The notes under the pieces were generated by a model. It did not search any database. It worked only from the letters and a program-made list of their open reading frames with translations, and had not been told where the DNA came from. A stretch of DNA of 43,165 nt from an uncultured Clostridia bacterium (lineage in GTDB: Bacteria; Bacillota; Clostridia; Oscillospirales; Acutalibacteraceae), in the NCBI GenBank assembly GCA_946187325.1, contig CAMHQC010000016.1, positions 1 to 43,165 on the forward strand. Direction: 5' to 3'. The translations under genes were made by a program, and so were the position numbers. Below, piece by piece: positions 1 through 11,361 of the stretch (position 1 is its first letter; every line of letters starts with the position of its first letter).

Positions 1-15
1 GTGTAAGATTGGAAG

Positions 16-329
16 TAAAACTATATACATTATAAATATTTTTATAAAAAAATTTTATTTTTTTAAACTTATATAAAAGGTTATAGAATTATACTTTCAT
101 CTTTCACGGCTTTCGGTTTAGTATGACTTGTAAACTAACAGACGGTTACAGATGATTACAGATGAAAATTTTAATCTGTTAGTCGAAAAAGCCAGTGTTT
201 ATCGGGCTTTAGAGCCTACGGTTACAGATAAACAGTAAAAATATATACATTATAAAAATTTTTATAAAAAAATTATTTTTTTTAAACTAATATATAGGGT
301 TATAGAATTACACTTCCATCTGTAACAGC
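16..329 (-). repeat. AT-rich interspersed repeat element, copy A
   Basis: Two roughly 90-bp AT-rich modules (16-112 and 236-326) are near copies of each other: both contain CTATATACATTATAAA-like and TTATAGAATTA-like stretches. Between them lies a middle part (about 127-233) with several TTACAGATG / ATCTGT words in both orientations. Read on the minus strand, the middle part lines up with 23031-23130 on the plus strand (shared ATCTGT.AC, ATAAACACTG.CTTTTT, then three closely spaced ATCTGT words). No coding capacity is evident. I infer a non-coding interspersed repeat; whether it is mobile or transcribed is unknown. Confidence 0.6.
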
Positions 330-656
330 AGGCAGTTCTCAGTAGTCAGTAGACACCTGCCTTAACATAGTAGGGAACAGGTTCCACCGTTTTGCTGCCG
401 CAAAAGGAAAACACGCAGTTATGCAATTCGCAATGCGCAATGCGAAATGCGCAATTGGGTTACCCGCACATTGATATCCACGCCGTCGGCGTGAGGATAG
501 TTCGGCTGTTTAGGAAAATTCGCCTCGGAACACCGCGTGAGGTTGAGTCCAAATTTCAATTTGGTAACGAAACCCATACATTGTAGAGGGTGTTCCCTAC
601 GGTGCTAAAACAACATTGCGGGTTACACAGTGAGCATACTGAGAACTGTCTGCTAA
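328..656. mobile_element. MITE-like element with nested inverted repeats
   Basis: The ends form a 17-bp inverted repeat with one mismatch: GCAGGCAGTTCTCAGTA at 328-344 and its complement at 637-653. Nested inside is a perfect 10-bp inverted pair, GTAGGGAACA at 370-379 and TGTTCCCTAC at 591-600. The interior holds short-word repeats (GCAATGCG-type, about 416-457), a CACGCCG/CGGCGTG hairpin near 481-495 and a CCAAATT/AATTTGG palindrome near 549-564. There is no transposase. This is the layout of a non-autonomous element, but no target-site duplication was established. Confidence 0.5.
416..457. repeat. Short-word GCAATGCG repeat
   Basis: Degenerate 7-8 bp words (GCAATTC, GCAATGC, GAAATGC, GCAATTG) occur in tandem inside the MITE-like element. 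They are too short and irregular for a CRISPR array and are probably a slippage-prone part of the element. Confidence 0.5.
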
Positions 657-686
657 ACAAAAAGTGAGCCGAAGAATCGGCTCACT
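655..686 (-). terminator. rpoC intrinsic terminator
   Basis: On the minus strand a perfect 10-bp stem, AGTGAGCCGA / TCGGCTCACT, with loop TTCT is followed by TTTTTG. It lies 18 bp beyond the rpoC stop codon and should end the rpoBC transcript. Confidence 0.85.
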
Positions 687-704
687 CGAATAAGTTTATT
701 AAAC

Positions 705-3700
705 TCAGTTTTCAATATCGAGGTCGACAGGCTGTTCAGCCTGGTTAACGTCGAGCTCGACGTCGTTATAACGGCGCATACCTGTTCCCGCGGGAATAAG
801 CTTACCGATAATAACGTTTTCTTTAAGTCCCATAAGGTGATCGACCTTACCCTTAATCGCCGCGTCGGTGAGAACACGGGTTGTTTCCTGGAACGAAGCC
901 GCCGACATAAAGCTGTCGGTAGCGAGAGCCGCCTTGGTGATACCGAGGAGCATCTGCGTCCAAGTTGCTTCCTTTAAGCCCTCCTCGCCGTTCGCGATAC
1001 GCTCTTTAATCTTCTCATTAGCGGTGAGTACGGTAGTCTTGTCGTAGGACTGACCCGCGATAAGATCAGTATCGCCCGCGTCGTCGAGACGAACCTTCTT
1101 GAGCATCTGGCGTACGATAACTTCGATATGCTTATCGTTAATATCAACACCCTGGAGACGATAGGTGGACTGTACCTCGGAGATAAGGTAGTTCTGGAGA
1201 GCGTTTGTGCCGAGAATAGCGAGTACGTCGTGGGGATTAACCGCGCCGTCGGTAATCTTATCGCCCTTCTGGATATGCTGGCCTTCCTCTACCTTTACTC
1301 TGAATCCGAAAGGTATGAGGTAAGCGCGCTCGTCGCCTGTTTCCTGATTATAGATAACGGCGTGGTTAGCGTTCTTACGCTCCTCGAACCTTACGTCACC
1401 CTCGATTTCACTGATAATAGCGAGGCTCTTAGGTTTACGCGCTTCGAAAAGCTCCTCTACACGCGGAAGACCCTGTGTGATATCCTCTGCCGAAGCAACA
1501 CCGCCCGTATGGAATGTACGCATTGTAAGCTGTGTACCGGGCTCGCCGATAGACTGAGCCGCGATAATACCAACTGCTTCGCCGACAGTTACGGGATAAC
1601 GGTTGGCGAGGTTGGAGCCATAGCACTTACGACATACGCCGTGCTTAGCGCAACAGCCTAATACCGAACGGATTTTAACGCTCTTGGCGCCGCTCTTAAT
1701 AATAATATTAGCTTCCTCGTCGTTCATCATAACGTCTTTACTTACGAGAGTATTTCCGTTTTCGTCACAGAAATCGTCGACTAAGTAACGACCGATTAAA
1801 CGCTCGTGTAAGCCTTCGATTACGCTTCCTTCGCTAACGATATCGAATACCTCTAAGCCGTCCTTGGAGCCGCAGTCTTCCTCGTGGATAATAACTTCCT
1901 GAGATACGTCAACAAGACGACGTGTTAAGTAACCCGAGTCAGCGGTACGAAGCGCTGTATCGGCAAGACCCTTACGAGCTCCTCGAGAGGAGATAAAGTA
2001 CTCTAAGATATTAAGACCCTCACGGTAGTTAGCTCGGATAGGAATTTCGATTGTTCGACCTGATGTATTCGCGATAAGTCCTCGCATACCCGCGAGCTGA
2101 CGAATCTGGCTCATACTACCACGGGCTCCCGAATCAGCCATCATAAAGATCGGGTTGTAGCGATCAAGGCCTTCCTGGAGCTTATCGGTTACGTCGTTAG
2201 TAGCCTTTTCCCAAATACTGAGTACTTCGGCGTAACGCTCCTCGTCGGAACGTAAACCGAGCATATATTCCTCGGATACGGCGTCTACCTTAGCCTCTGC
2301 TTCGGCGATAATCTCTCCCTTAGCGGGCGGGATAGTAGCGTCGCATACGGCTACGGTAATAGCTCCGATAGTCGAATATTTATAACCCTGAGCCTTGATA
2401 TTATCAAGTACTACTGATGTAATCTGTGTGCCGTGCTTCTGGATACACGCGTCGATAATCTTCTTAAGAGCGCCTTTTCCTACCAAGAAGTCAACCTCGA
2501 GCTTAAACTTGTTCTCGGGGATTGAGCGGTCTACTAAACCTAAATCCTGGGGAATCGGGTTGTTGAAGATAATCTTGCCGACTGTTGTGTCGATTAAAGC
2601 GGACTTCATTTCGCCGTCGATTTCCATCGTACGACGAACTTTTATCTTGGAATGAAGCTTGATTACGCCTGTCTGATAAGCCATCATAGCTTCGTCAACA
2701 TCACGGAACACCTTGCCCTCGCCGGGTTCTCCGTCCTTATCGAGTGTAAGGTAGTAGGAACCGAGGATCATATCCTGGGTAGGTACTGTTACAGGCTGAC
2801 CGTCGGAGGGCTTGAGTAAGTTGCCCGCCGCGAGCATAAGGAACCTCGCCTCAGCCTGAGCTTCCGCTGAAAGCGGTACGTGAACAGCCATCTGGTCGCC
2901 GTCGAAGTCGGCGTTATACGCTGTACAGGAGAGCGGATGGAGCTTGATAGCTCTACCCTCTACGAGTACCGGCTCGAACGCCTGAATACCGAGACGGTGA
3001 AGCGTAGGCGCACGGTTAAGCAGTACGGGATGACCTTTGATTACAACTTCAAGAGCGTCCCAAACCGCGGGATTAGCGCGCTCTACCGCCTTACGGGCGG
3101 CTTTGATATTTATAACCTCTTTGGTTTCAACGAGGCGTTTCATTACGAAAGGTTTAAACAGCTCGAGAGCCATTTCCTTAGGCAGACCGCACTGGTACAT
3201 CTTGAGCTCAGGGCCTACAACGATAACCGAACGTCCCGAATAGTCTACACGTTTACCGAGAAGGTTCTGACGGAAACGTCCCTGCTTACCCTTAAGCATA
3301 TCGGAGAGCGATTTAAGAGCTCTGCCGTTAGGACCTGTTACGGCTCTGCCGCGTCTGCCGTTATCAATAAGCGCGTCTACGGCTTCCTGGAGCATACGCT
3401 TCTCGTTACGGATAATAATATCGGGAGCGTTAAGCTCGATAAGCTTAGCGAGACGGTTGTTACGGTTAATTACACGACGATACAGGTCGTTTAAGTCGGA
3501 AGTCGCGAAACGTCCGCCGTCGAGCTGTACCATAGGTCTGATATCTGGCGGAATTACCGGTACTTCGGTAAGAATCATCCACTCGGGACGGTTACCTGAA
3601 TTTCTGAAGCTTTCGATTACGTCAAGCTTCTTGATAAGTCTGCCCTGTTTCTGACCCGTAGCTGTCTCGAGCTCGGCTCTTACGATTTCAGCCTGTTCGT

Positions 3701-4253
3701 CGAGGTCGATTTCTTTTAAAAGTTCAAGAATAGTTTCAGCGCCCATTCCCGCTTTAAAGTCGTCCTCGTACTTCTCGCGCATATCCATATATTCGCTCTC
3801 GTTTAAGCACTGGAGCTTTTCAAGCTCGCGGCAATCGCCGGGATCGGTTACGATATAGCTCTGGAAATATAATACGCGTTCGAGATTTCTCGGGGAAATA
3901 TCGAGTATAAGGGCGATTCTCGAGGGAGTACCCTTAAAATACCAGATGTGAGATACAGGAGCGGCGAGGTGGATATGACCCATACGCTCGCGTCTAACCT
4001 TCGCGCGTGTTACTTCAACTCCGCAACGGTCGCAGACCTTGCCCTTATATCTGATTCTTTTATACTTTCCGCAGTGACACTCCCAGTCCTTAGTAGGCCC
4101 GAAAATACGCTCGCAGAATAAGCCGTCGCGCTCAGGCTTTAAGGTACGGTAGTTAATAGTCTCGGGCTTTTTAACTTCGCCGTAAGACCAGGATAAAATC
4201 TGCTCCGGAGAAGCAAGATTAATTTTAATTGAATCAAAAACATTGTTTTCCAT
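705..4253 (-). CDS. rpoC: DNA-directed RNA polymerase subunit beta'
   Basis: This is the catalytic clamp subunit of RNA polymerase, 1182 aa, the usual length for Firmicutes. Visible landmarks are the N-terminal zinc site (C59, C61, C74, C77 in [20 protein letters not shown]), the active-site motif [12 protein letters not shown] with Mg-binding aspartates at D449, D451 and D453, and the second zinc cluster [13 protein letters not shown] in the C-terminal third. The start is supported by AAGGAGGAG a few bases upstream of ATG. Only 19 bp separate it from rpoB, so the two are co-transcribed. A strong terminator follows directly; there is no rpsL/rpsG/fusA continuation, unlike many Firmicutes. Confidence 0.98.
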   Translation of the reverse strand: MENNVFDSIKINLASPEQILSWSYGEVKKPETINYRTLKPERDGLFCERIFGPTKDWECHCGKYKRIRYKGKVCDRCGVEVTRAKVRRERMGHIHLAAPVSHIWYFKGTPSRIALILDISPRNLERVLYFQSYIVTDPGDCRELEKLQCLNESEYMDMREKYEDDFKAGMGAETILELLKEIDLDEQAEIVRAELETATGQKQGRLIKKLDVIESFRNSGNRPEWMILTEVPVIPPDIRPMVQLDGGRFATSDLNDLYRRVINRNNRLAKLIELNAPDIIIRNEKRMLQEAVDALIDNGRRGRAVTGPNGRALKSLSDMLKGKQGRFRQNLLGKRVDYSGRSVIVVGPELKMYQCGLPKEMALELFKPFVMKRLVETKEVINIKAARKAVERANPAVWDALEVVIKGHPVLLNRAPTLHRLGIQAFEPVLVEGRAIKLHPLSCTAYNADFDGDQMAVHVPLSAEAQAEARFLMLAAGNLLKPSDGQPVTVPTQDMILGSYYLTLDKDGEPGEGKVFRDVDEAMMAYQTGVIKLHSKIKVRRTMEIDGEMKSALIDTTVGKIIFNNPIPQDLGLVDRSIPENKFKLEVDFLVGKGALKKIIDACIQKHGTQITSVVLDNIKAQGYKYSTIGAITVAVCDATIPPAKGEIIAEAEAKVDAVSEEYMLGLRSDEERYAEVLSIWEKATNDVTDKLQEGLDRYNPIFMMADSGARGSMSQIRQLAGMRGLIANTSGRTIEIPIRANYREGLNILEYFISSRGARKGLADTALRTADSGYLTRRLVDVSQEVIIHEEDCGSKDGLEVFDIVSEGSVIEGLHERLIGRYLVDDFCDENGNTLVSKDVMMNDEEANIIIKSGAKSVKIRSVLGCCAKHGVCRKCYGSNLANRYPVTVGEAVGIIAAQSIGEPGTQLTMRTFHTGGVASAEDITQGLPRVEELFEARKPKSLAIISEIEGDVRFEERKNANHAVIYNQETGDERAYLIPFGFRVKVEEGQHIQKGDKITDGAVNPHDVLAILGTNALQNYLISEVQSTYRLQGVDINDKHIEVIVRQMLKKVRLDDAGDTDLIAGQSYDKTTVLTANEKIKERIANGEEGLKEATWTQMLLGITKAALATDSFMSAASFQETTRVLTDAAIKGKVDHLMGLKENVIIGKLIPAGTGMRRYNDVELDVNQAEQPVDLDIEN

Positions 4254-4272
4254 AATAGTTGCTCCTCCTTAA

Positions 4273-8061
<3,789 letters not shown>

Positions 8062-8146
8062 AGGCGTATCAACTCCTTTTAAAATTACGGTTTTTTACAC
8101 TTTTCGCCGATAAGAAAATATTTCGGAAAATTCACTAATTTAAGCC

Positions 8147-8175
8147 TTGACAAATAAAAAATACTGTGGTAATAT
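8147..8175 (+). promoter_or_regulatory. Near-perfect sigma-A promoter opposite the rpoB leader
   Basis: TTGACA (8147-8152), a 17-bp spacer and TAATAT (8170-8175) lie on the plus strand. Transcription would start near 8182 and run away from rpoB, then antisense to spoVAC, with no plus-strand ORF before 9038. Confidence 0.5.
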
Positions 8176-8241
8176 TCATATTTTATTTTTAGGTCAAAAT
8201 CGTAAAAAGTTCGAAAAATTCCCATTATCGATTAGTTTACC

Positions 8242-8270
8242 ATTTTATTACACTTCTGTCAAAAAGTCAA
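8242..8270 (-). promoter_or_regulatory. Candidate rpoBC promoter
   Basis: On the minus strand TTGACT (8270-8265), a 17-bp spacer and TAAAAT (8247-8242), each 5/6 to consensus. An overlapping alternative is TTGACA (8262-8257), 17 bp, TAAACT. Either starts transcription roughly 170-180 nt before rpoB. Confidence 0.5.
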
Positions 8271-8387
8271 GCTTTTAACGCAAAATAATTACAAAAAAGA
8301 TAAAAAACTTACAAACACTCGGGTGCGTTGGTAAATATAAAAAGTTTATGGAGTTTTAACAAACATAATATATGCTTTTTGTGCAAG

Positions 8388-8505
8388 TTAGGGGTAAGGG
8401 GTAAGGGCAAAGGGCTAAGGGCTGAGTCTAATATACCCTATCCCCTATATCCTAAATCCTACACCCTACATCCTACACCCTAAATCCTAAATCCTACACC
8501 CTAAA
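8388..8505 (-). repeat. TAGGG/CCCTTA heptad repeat element, copy 1
   Basis: On the minus strand an array of degenerate 7-bp words (TAGGGTG, TAGGATT, TAGGATG) leads into the core TATATTAGACTCAGCCC (8419-8436) and then an oppositely oriented array of CCCTTAG/CCCTTAC words. The arms could pair as a long stem. The same core occurs at 19081-19097. The left arm runs into the 3' end of spoVAC, so the stop codon of that gene lies within repeat words. Confidence 0.65.
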
Positions 8506-8931
8506 CAAAAGCACAAATAATCCGTACAACGCCGCGGCGGATACACCGTAGGCTATAACAGGTCCGCAAATCGCGAACAGCTTAGCGCCGAGCCCTACGA
8601 TAAATCCCTCGCTTTTAAACTCGATAGCGGGAGAAGCCATCGAATTAGCGAATCCCGTGATCGGCACGAGCGTTCCCGCGCCCGCCTTTTTGGCGATTTT
8701 TTCGTAGATATGAAACGCCGTAAAAATCACCCCGATAAAGATAAGCGTACACGAACACAGTATTTTAGCGTCGTTTTCGGGGATTTTTAAGTATAGATAT
8801 AGATTGGTAATACCTTGCCCTAAGGCGCAGATAAGCCCGCCCGCGATAAACGCTCTAAGGCAGTTAAAGCGGGTTTTGCTGTTCGGAGAAAGCTTTTTTA
8901 CGATTTTTGAATACTCTTTTTTATCAATCAT
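8494..8931 (-). CDS. spoVAC: Stage V sporulation protein AC
   Basis: A 145-aa, multi-spanning membrane protein. From my knowledge of the B. subtilis protein, FIAGGLICALGQG near the N-terminus and VPITGFANSMASPAIEFKSE in the second half match SpoVAC closely and fit SpoVAE less well. SpoVAC belongs to the inner-membrane complex that moves Ca-dipicolinic acid into the forespore. The start has a GGGTGAT ribosome binding site. It stands alone: spoVAD and spoVAE, normally adjacent, are absent here. Its last codons (F-R-V-stop) are written in TAGGGTG-type repeat words, so the C-terminus may have been altered by the repeat. The gene implies a spore-former. Confidence 0.9.
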   Translation of the reverse strand: MIDKKEYSKIVKKLSPNSKTRFNCLRAFIAGGLICALGQGITNLYLYLKIPENDAKILCSCTLIFIGVIFTAFHIYEKIAKKAGAGTLVPITGFANSMASPAIEFKSEGFIVGLGAKLFAICGPVIAYGVSAAALYGLFVLLFRV

Positions 8932-8999
8932 AGTATCACCCGTTTTATTATTTCCATTATTTTTTATTTTAAACTATTTATTTTTTTTAATATATATAG

Positions 9000-9005
9000 T
9001 ATAAT
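9000..9005 (+). promoter_or_regulatory. Candidate -10 box for the cysteine desulfurase cluster
   Basis: A perfect TATAAT lies 32 bp before the TTG start. The matching -35 position (8977-8982, TTTATT) is poor, so the assignment is tentative. Confidence 0.35.
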
Positions 9006-9037
9006 GATTGTAACTAAGCCCAAAAAGGTGAACAAAT

Positions 9038-10165
9038 TTGGAACATTATCTTGATAACAGCGCTACGACTAAAGTCAGCGAGCTGTCAGCAAAAAAAGTA
9101 TATGAAATGATGACCGATAATTACGGCAATCCCAGCTCGCTCCACAATAGAGGAATTAGAGCCGAGGACGAGCTTATATCGGCTAGAAAGACCTTGGCTA
9201 AAGCTATGGGCGTTACCGAAAATGAAGTTTACTTCACAAGCGGAGGCACGGAAGCCAACAACCTCGCGGTTTTCGGAACGGTAAACCGGCTAAAAAAGCG
9301 CGGAAATAAAATCGTCACCACCGCGATTGAGCACAGCTCGGTTTATGAGGCGGTTAAGCATCTGGAAGAAAACGGCTTTGAGGTCGTTTACGTAAAACCC
9401 GATAAAGACGGTAAATTTACCGAAGAAAGCTTTATGGGGGCTATCGACAAGAGCACTATTCTCGTGTCGGTTATGGCGGTAAATAACGAGCTCGGAACGA
9501 TACTTCCGATAGAAAAGCTAAAGAAGATTATCGAAAGCAAGAACTCCCCCGCCCTGCTGCACTGCGACTGTGTTCAGGCGTTCGGGAAAATTCCGCTCAA
9601 GCTCGCTAAGGCGGGCGTGGATTTAGCTTCGGTAAGCGGACATAAGGTTCACGCGCCGAAAGGCGTCGGAGCGTTGTACGTAAAGAAAAATCTCCATATA
9701 AAGCCGATAATCTACGGCGGCGAACAGGAGAAAAAGCTCCGCCCGGGTACAGAGGCGATACCGCTTATCGCGGGATTTTCCGCCGCGGTTAAGGAGTTCG
9801 ATATCGGACGTAACTACAAATACATTTCGGAGCTTCACTCATACGCGCTCGAAAAGCTCGGTGAAATCGACGGGGTGGTTATAAACTCTCCCGAGGGTGC
9901 TTTACCGTATATAATCAACTTTTCGGCACTCGGAATAAGGAGCGAAACTATGCTGCACTTCCTCGCGCAAAGGGAGATTTACGTTTCGAGCGGAAGCGCC
10001 TGCGCTAAAGGCAAGCCGAGCCACGTTTTAAGCGCCGCGGGGCTTGATAAAAACACTGCCGACAGCGCGATAAGAATCAGCTTCAGCAAGCTAAACACCA
10101 AGGACGATGTAGACGCGCTTACGGACGCGCTTAAAGAAGGATTAAATACACTCGCGAAAAGATAG
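9038..10165 (+). CDS. Cysteine desulfurase (IscS/NifS family)
   Basis: A PLP enzyme that removes sulfur from L-cysteine as an enzyme-bound persulfide; 375 aa. Visible are FTSGGTEANN (cofactor binding), the Schiff-base lysine K203 in SVSGHKVHAPKG, and the active-site cysteine C322 in VSSGSACAKG. The start codon is TTG at 9038, preceded by AAAAAGGTG at a suitable distance; no ATG is available nearby. Its stop is 9 bp before the preferred thiI start. In B. subtilis a dedicated desulfurase (NifZ) next to thiI supplies sulfur for 4-thiouridine; the same pairing here makes that the most likely role. General Fe-S assembly cannot be excluded. Confidence 0.93.
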   Translation: MEHYLDNSATTKVSELSAKKVYEMMTDNYGNPSSLHNRGIRAEDELISARKTLAKAMGVTENEVYFTSGGTEANNLAVFGTVNRLKKRGNKIVTTAIEHSSVYEAVKHLEENGFEVVYVKPDKDGKFTEESFMGAIDKSTILVSVMAVNNELGTILPIEKLKKIIESKNSPALLHCDCVQAFGKIPLKLAKAGVDLASVSGHKVHAPKGVGALYVKKNLHIKPIIYGGEQEKKLRPGTEAIPLIAGFSAAVKEFDIGRNYKYISELHSYALEKLGEIDGVVINSPEGALPYIINFSALGIRSETMLHFLAQREIYVSSGSACAKGKPSHVLSAAGLDKNTADSAIRISFSKLNTKDDVDALTDALKEGLNTLAKR

Positions 10166-10174
10166 GAAATGGTT

Positions 10175-11359
10175 ATGAAAGAAATTATACTCGTAAAAAT
10201 CGGAGAAATTGTACTCAAAGGCTTAAACCGCCGTCAGTTTGAGGACAAACTAATAAAAAATATTAAAAAGACGCTTAAACACTTAGGCGAGTTTGAAATC
10301 AGAAACGCTCAGTCCACCATCACGATTATTCCCGAGGACGATTTTATCGACCTCGACGATGTGTGTGAGCAGGTTAGAAAGATTTTCGGAATCGTCACGT
10401 ACTCAAGAGCTGCGGTATGTCCCGAGAAAACTCTCGAGTCAATTCTCGAAACCGCCCCGAAGTATTTGGCGGAACAGCTTAAATCCGTAAAAACCTTTAA
10501 AGTAGAGTCCAGACGAAGCGATAAAAAATTCCCGTACAAAAGCCCCGAAATTTCCAAGGAAACAGGCGCGGCGATTTTAAGAGCGTTCCCTCATTTAAAG
10601 GTTGACGTGCGCAACCCCGAGCTCACCGTAACGGTTGAGGTCAGGGACAGAAACGCTTTTGTAAGAGGAGCGGCGCTTAAAGGCGCGGGCGGTATTCCCG
10701 TAGGCACAGGCGGTAAAGCCGTTATCTTAATCAGCGGCGGTATAGATTCGCCTGTCGCGGCGTATATGATGGCTAAAAGAGGCGTTCGCCTTACGGCAGT
10801 TCACTTCGCAAGCCCTCCCTATACAAGCGCGCGCGCCGAACAAAAGGTAGTTAAGCTGCTCAAAAAAGTAGCTCAGTACAGCGGAGATATGACGATGTAC
10901 ACCGTACCCTTTACCGAGATCCAGGAAACTATCAGGAAGAAATGTCCCGAGGAATATTTCACCCTCATTATGCGCAGGCTTATGATGCGGATTTCCGAGC
11001 GTATCGCTCGGGATAAGGATTGCAAGGCGTTAATCACAGGCGAAAGCTTGGGTCAGGTAGCAAGCCAGACTATAGCGGCTCTCGGATGTACCGACGCCGC
11101 GACAACTTTACCTGTATTCAGACCCTTAATCGGTATGGATAAACAGGAAATTGTCGATATTTCGTATAAAATAGACACCTACGAAACCTCAATTGAGCCT
11201 TATGAGGATTGCTGTACGGTATTTACGCCGAAGCATCCGAGAACTAACCCCTCGCTCGAGAGAGTTATTGACGCGGAGAAGCTCGGCGAATTCGAGCCGA
11301 TGATAGAAACCGCGCTTAAAAACCTAAAGGTAACCTACATAAACACTAAGGAGGACTAA
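10175..11359 (+). CDS. thiI: tRNA 4-thiouridine synthetase ThiI
   Basis: Adenylates U8 of tRNA and transfers sulfur to make s4U; may also supply sulfur for thiazole synthesis. The order is an N-terminal ferredoxin-like region, a THUMP domain (roughly 60-165), then the PP-loop ATP-pyrophosphatase with ISGGIDSP (about 187-192 from this start). No rhodanese domain follows, as in Bacillus-type ThiI, which depends on a partner cysteine desulfurase, here the gene immediately upstream. An ATG at 10169 gives two more residues, but 10175 has better spacing to AGGAAATGG. The stop lies 2 bp before the sortase start. Confidence 0.95.
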   Translation: MKEIILVKIGEIVLKGLNRRQFEDKLIKNIKKTLKHLGEFEIRNAQSTITIIPEDDFIDLDDVCEQVRKIFGIVTYSRAAVCPEKTLESILETAPKYLAEQLKSVKTFKVESRRSDKKFPYKSPEISKETGAAILRAFPHLKVDVRNPELTVTVEVRDRNAFVRGAALKGAGGIPVGTGGKAVILISGGIDSPVAAYMMAKRGVRLTAVHFASPPYTSARAEQKVVKLLKKVAQYSGDMTMYTVPFTEIQETIRKKCPEEYFTLIMRRLMMRISERIARDKDCKALITGESLGQVASQTIAALGCTDAATTLPVFRPLIGMDKQEIVDISYKIDTYETSIEPYEDCCTVFTPKHPRTNPSLERVIDAEKLGEFEPMIETALKNLKVTYINTKED

Positions 11360-11361
11360 GC

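Larger units (their letters stand above)
8062..8387 (-). other. rpoB leader / upstream region
   Basis: A gene-free AT-rich region between rpoB and the repeat downstream of spoVAC. On the minus strand it contains a likely rpoB promoter and about 170-180 nt of leader. On the plus strand it contains a near-perfect sigma-A promoter with no ORF behind it. I recognise no ribosomal-protein leader or riboswitch. Confidence 0.5.

Noticed and set aside
416..457. Possible CRISPR-like short repeats
   Set aside because: Words are 7-8 bp, contiguous and degenerate, without spacers; no cas genes in the window.
392..586. A 64-codon plus-strand ORF in the rpoC-distal gap
   Set aside because: It lies entirely inside the MITE-like element and is built from short-word repeats and a hairpin; no ribosome binding site and no family resemblance.
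2880..3494. A 204-codon plus-strand ORF within rpoC
   Set aside because: Opposite-strand shadow of a highly conserved gene with strong codon bias; no ribosome binding site.
8388..8505. Possible CRISPR array or telomere
   Set aside because: Heptads have no spacers and sit in mid-chromosome flanked by ordinary genes.
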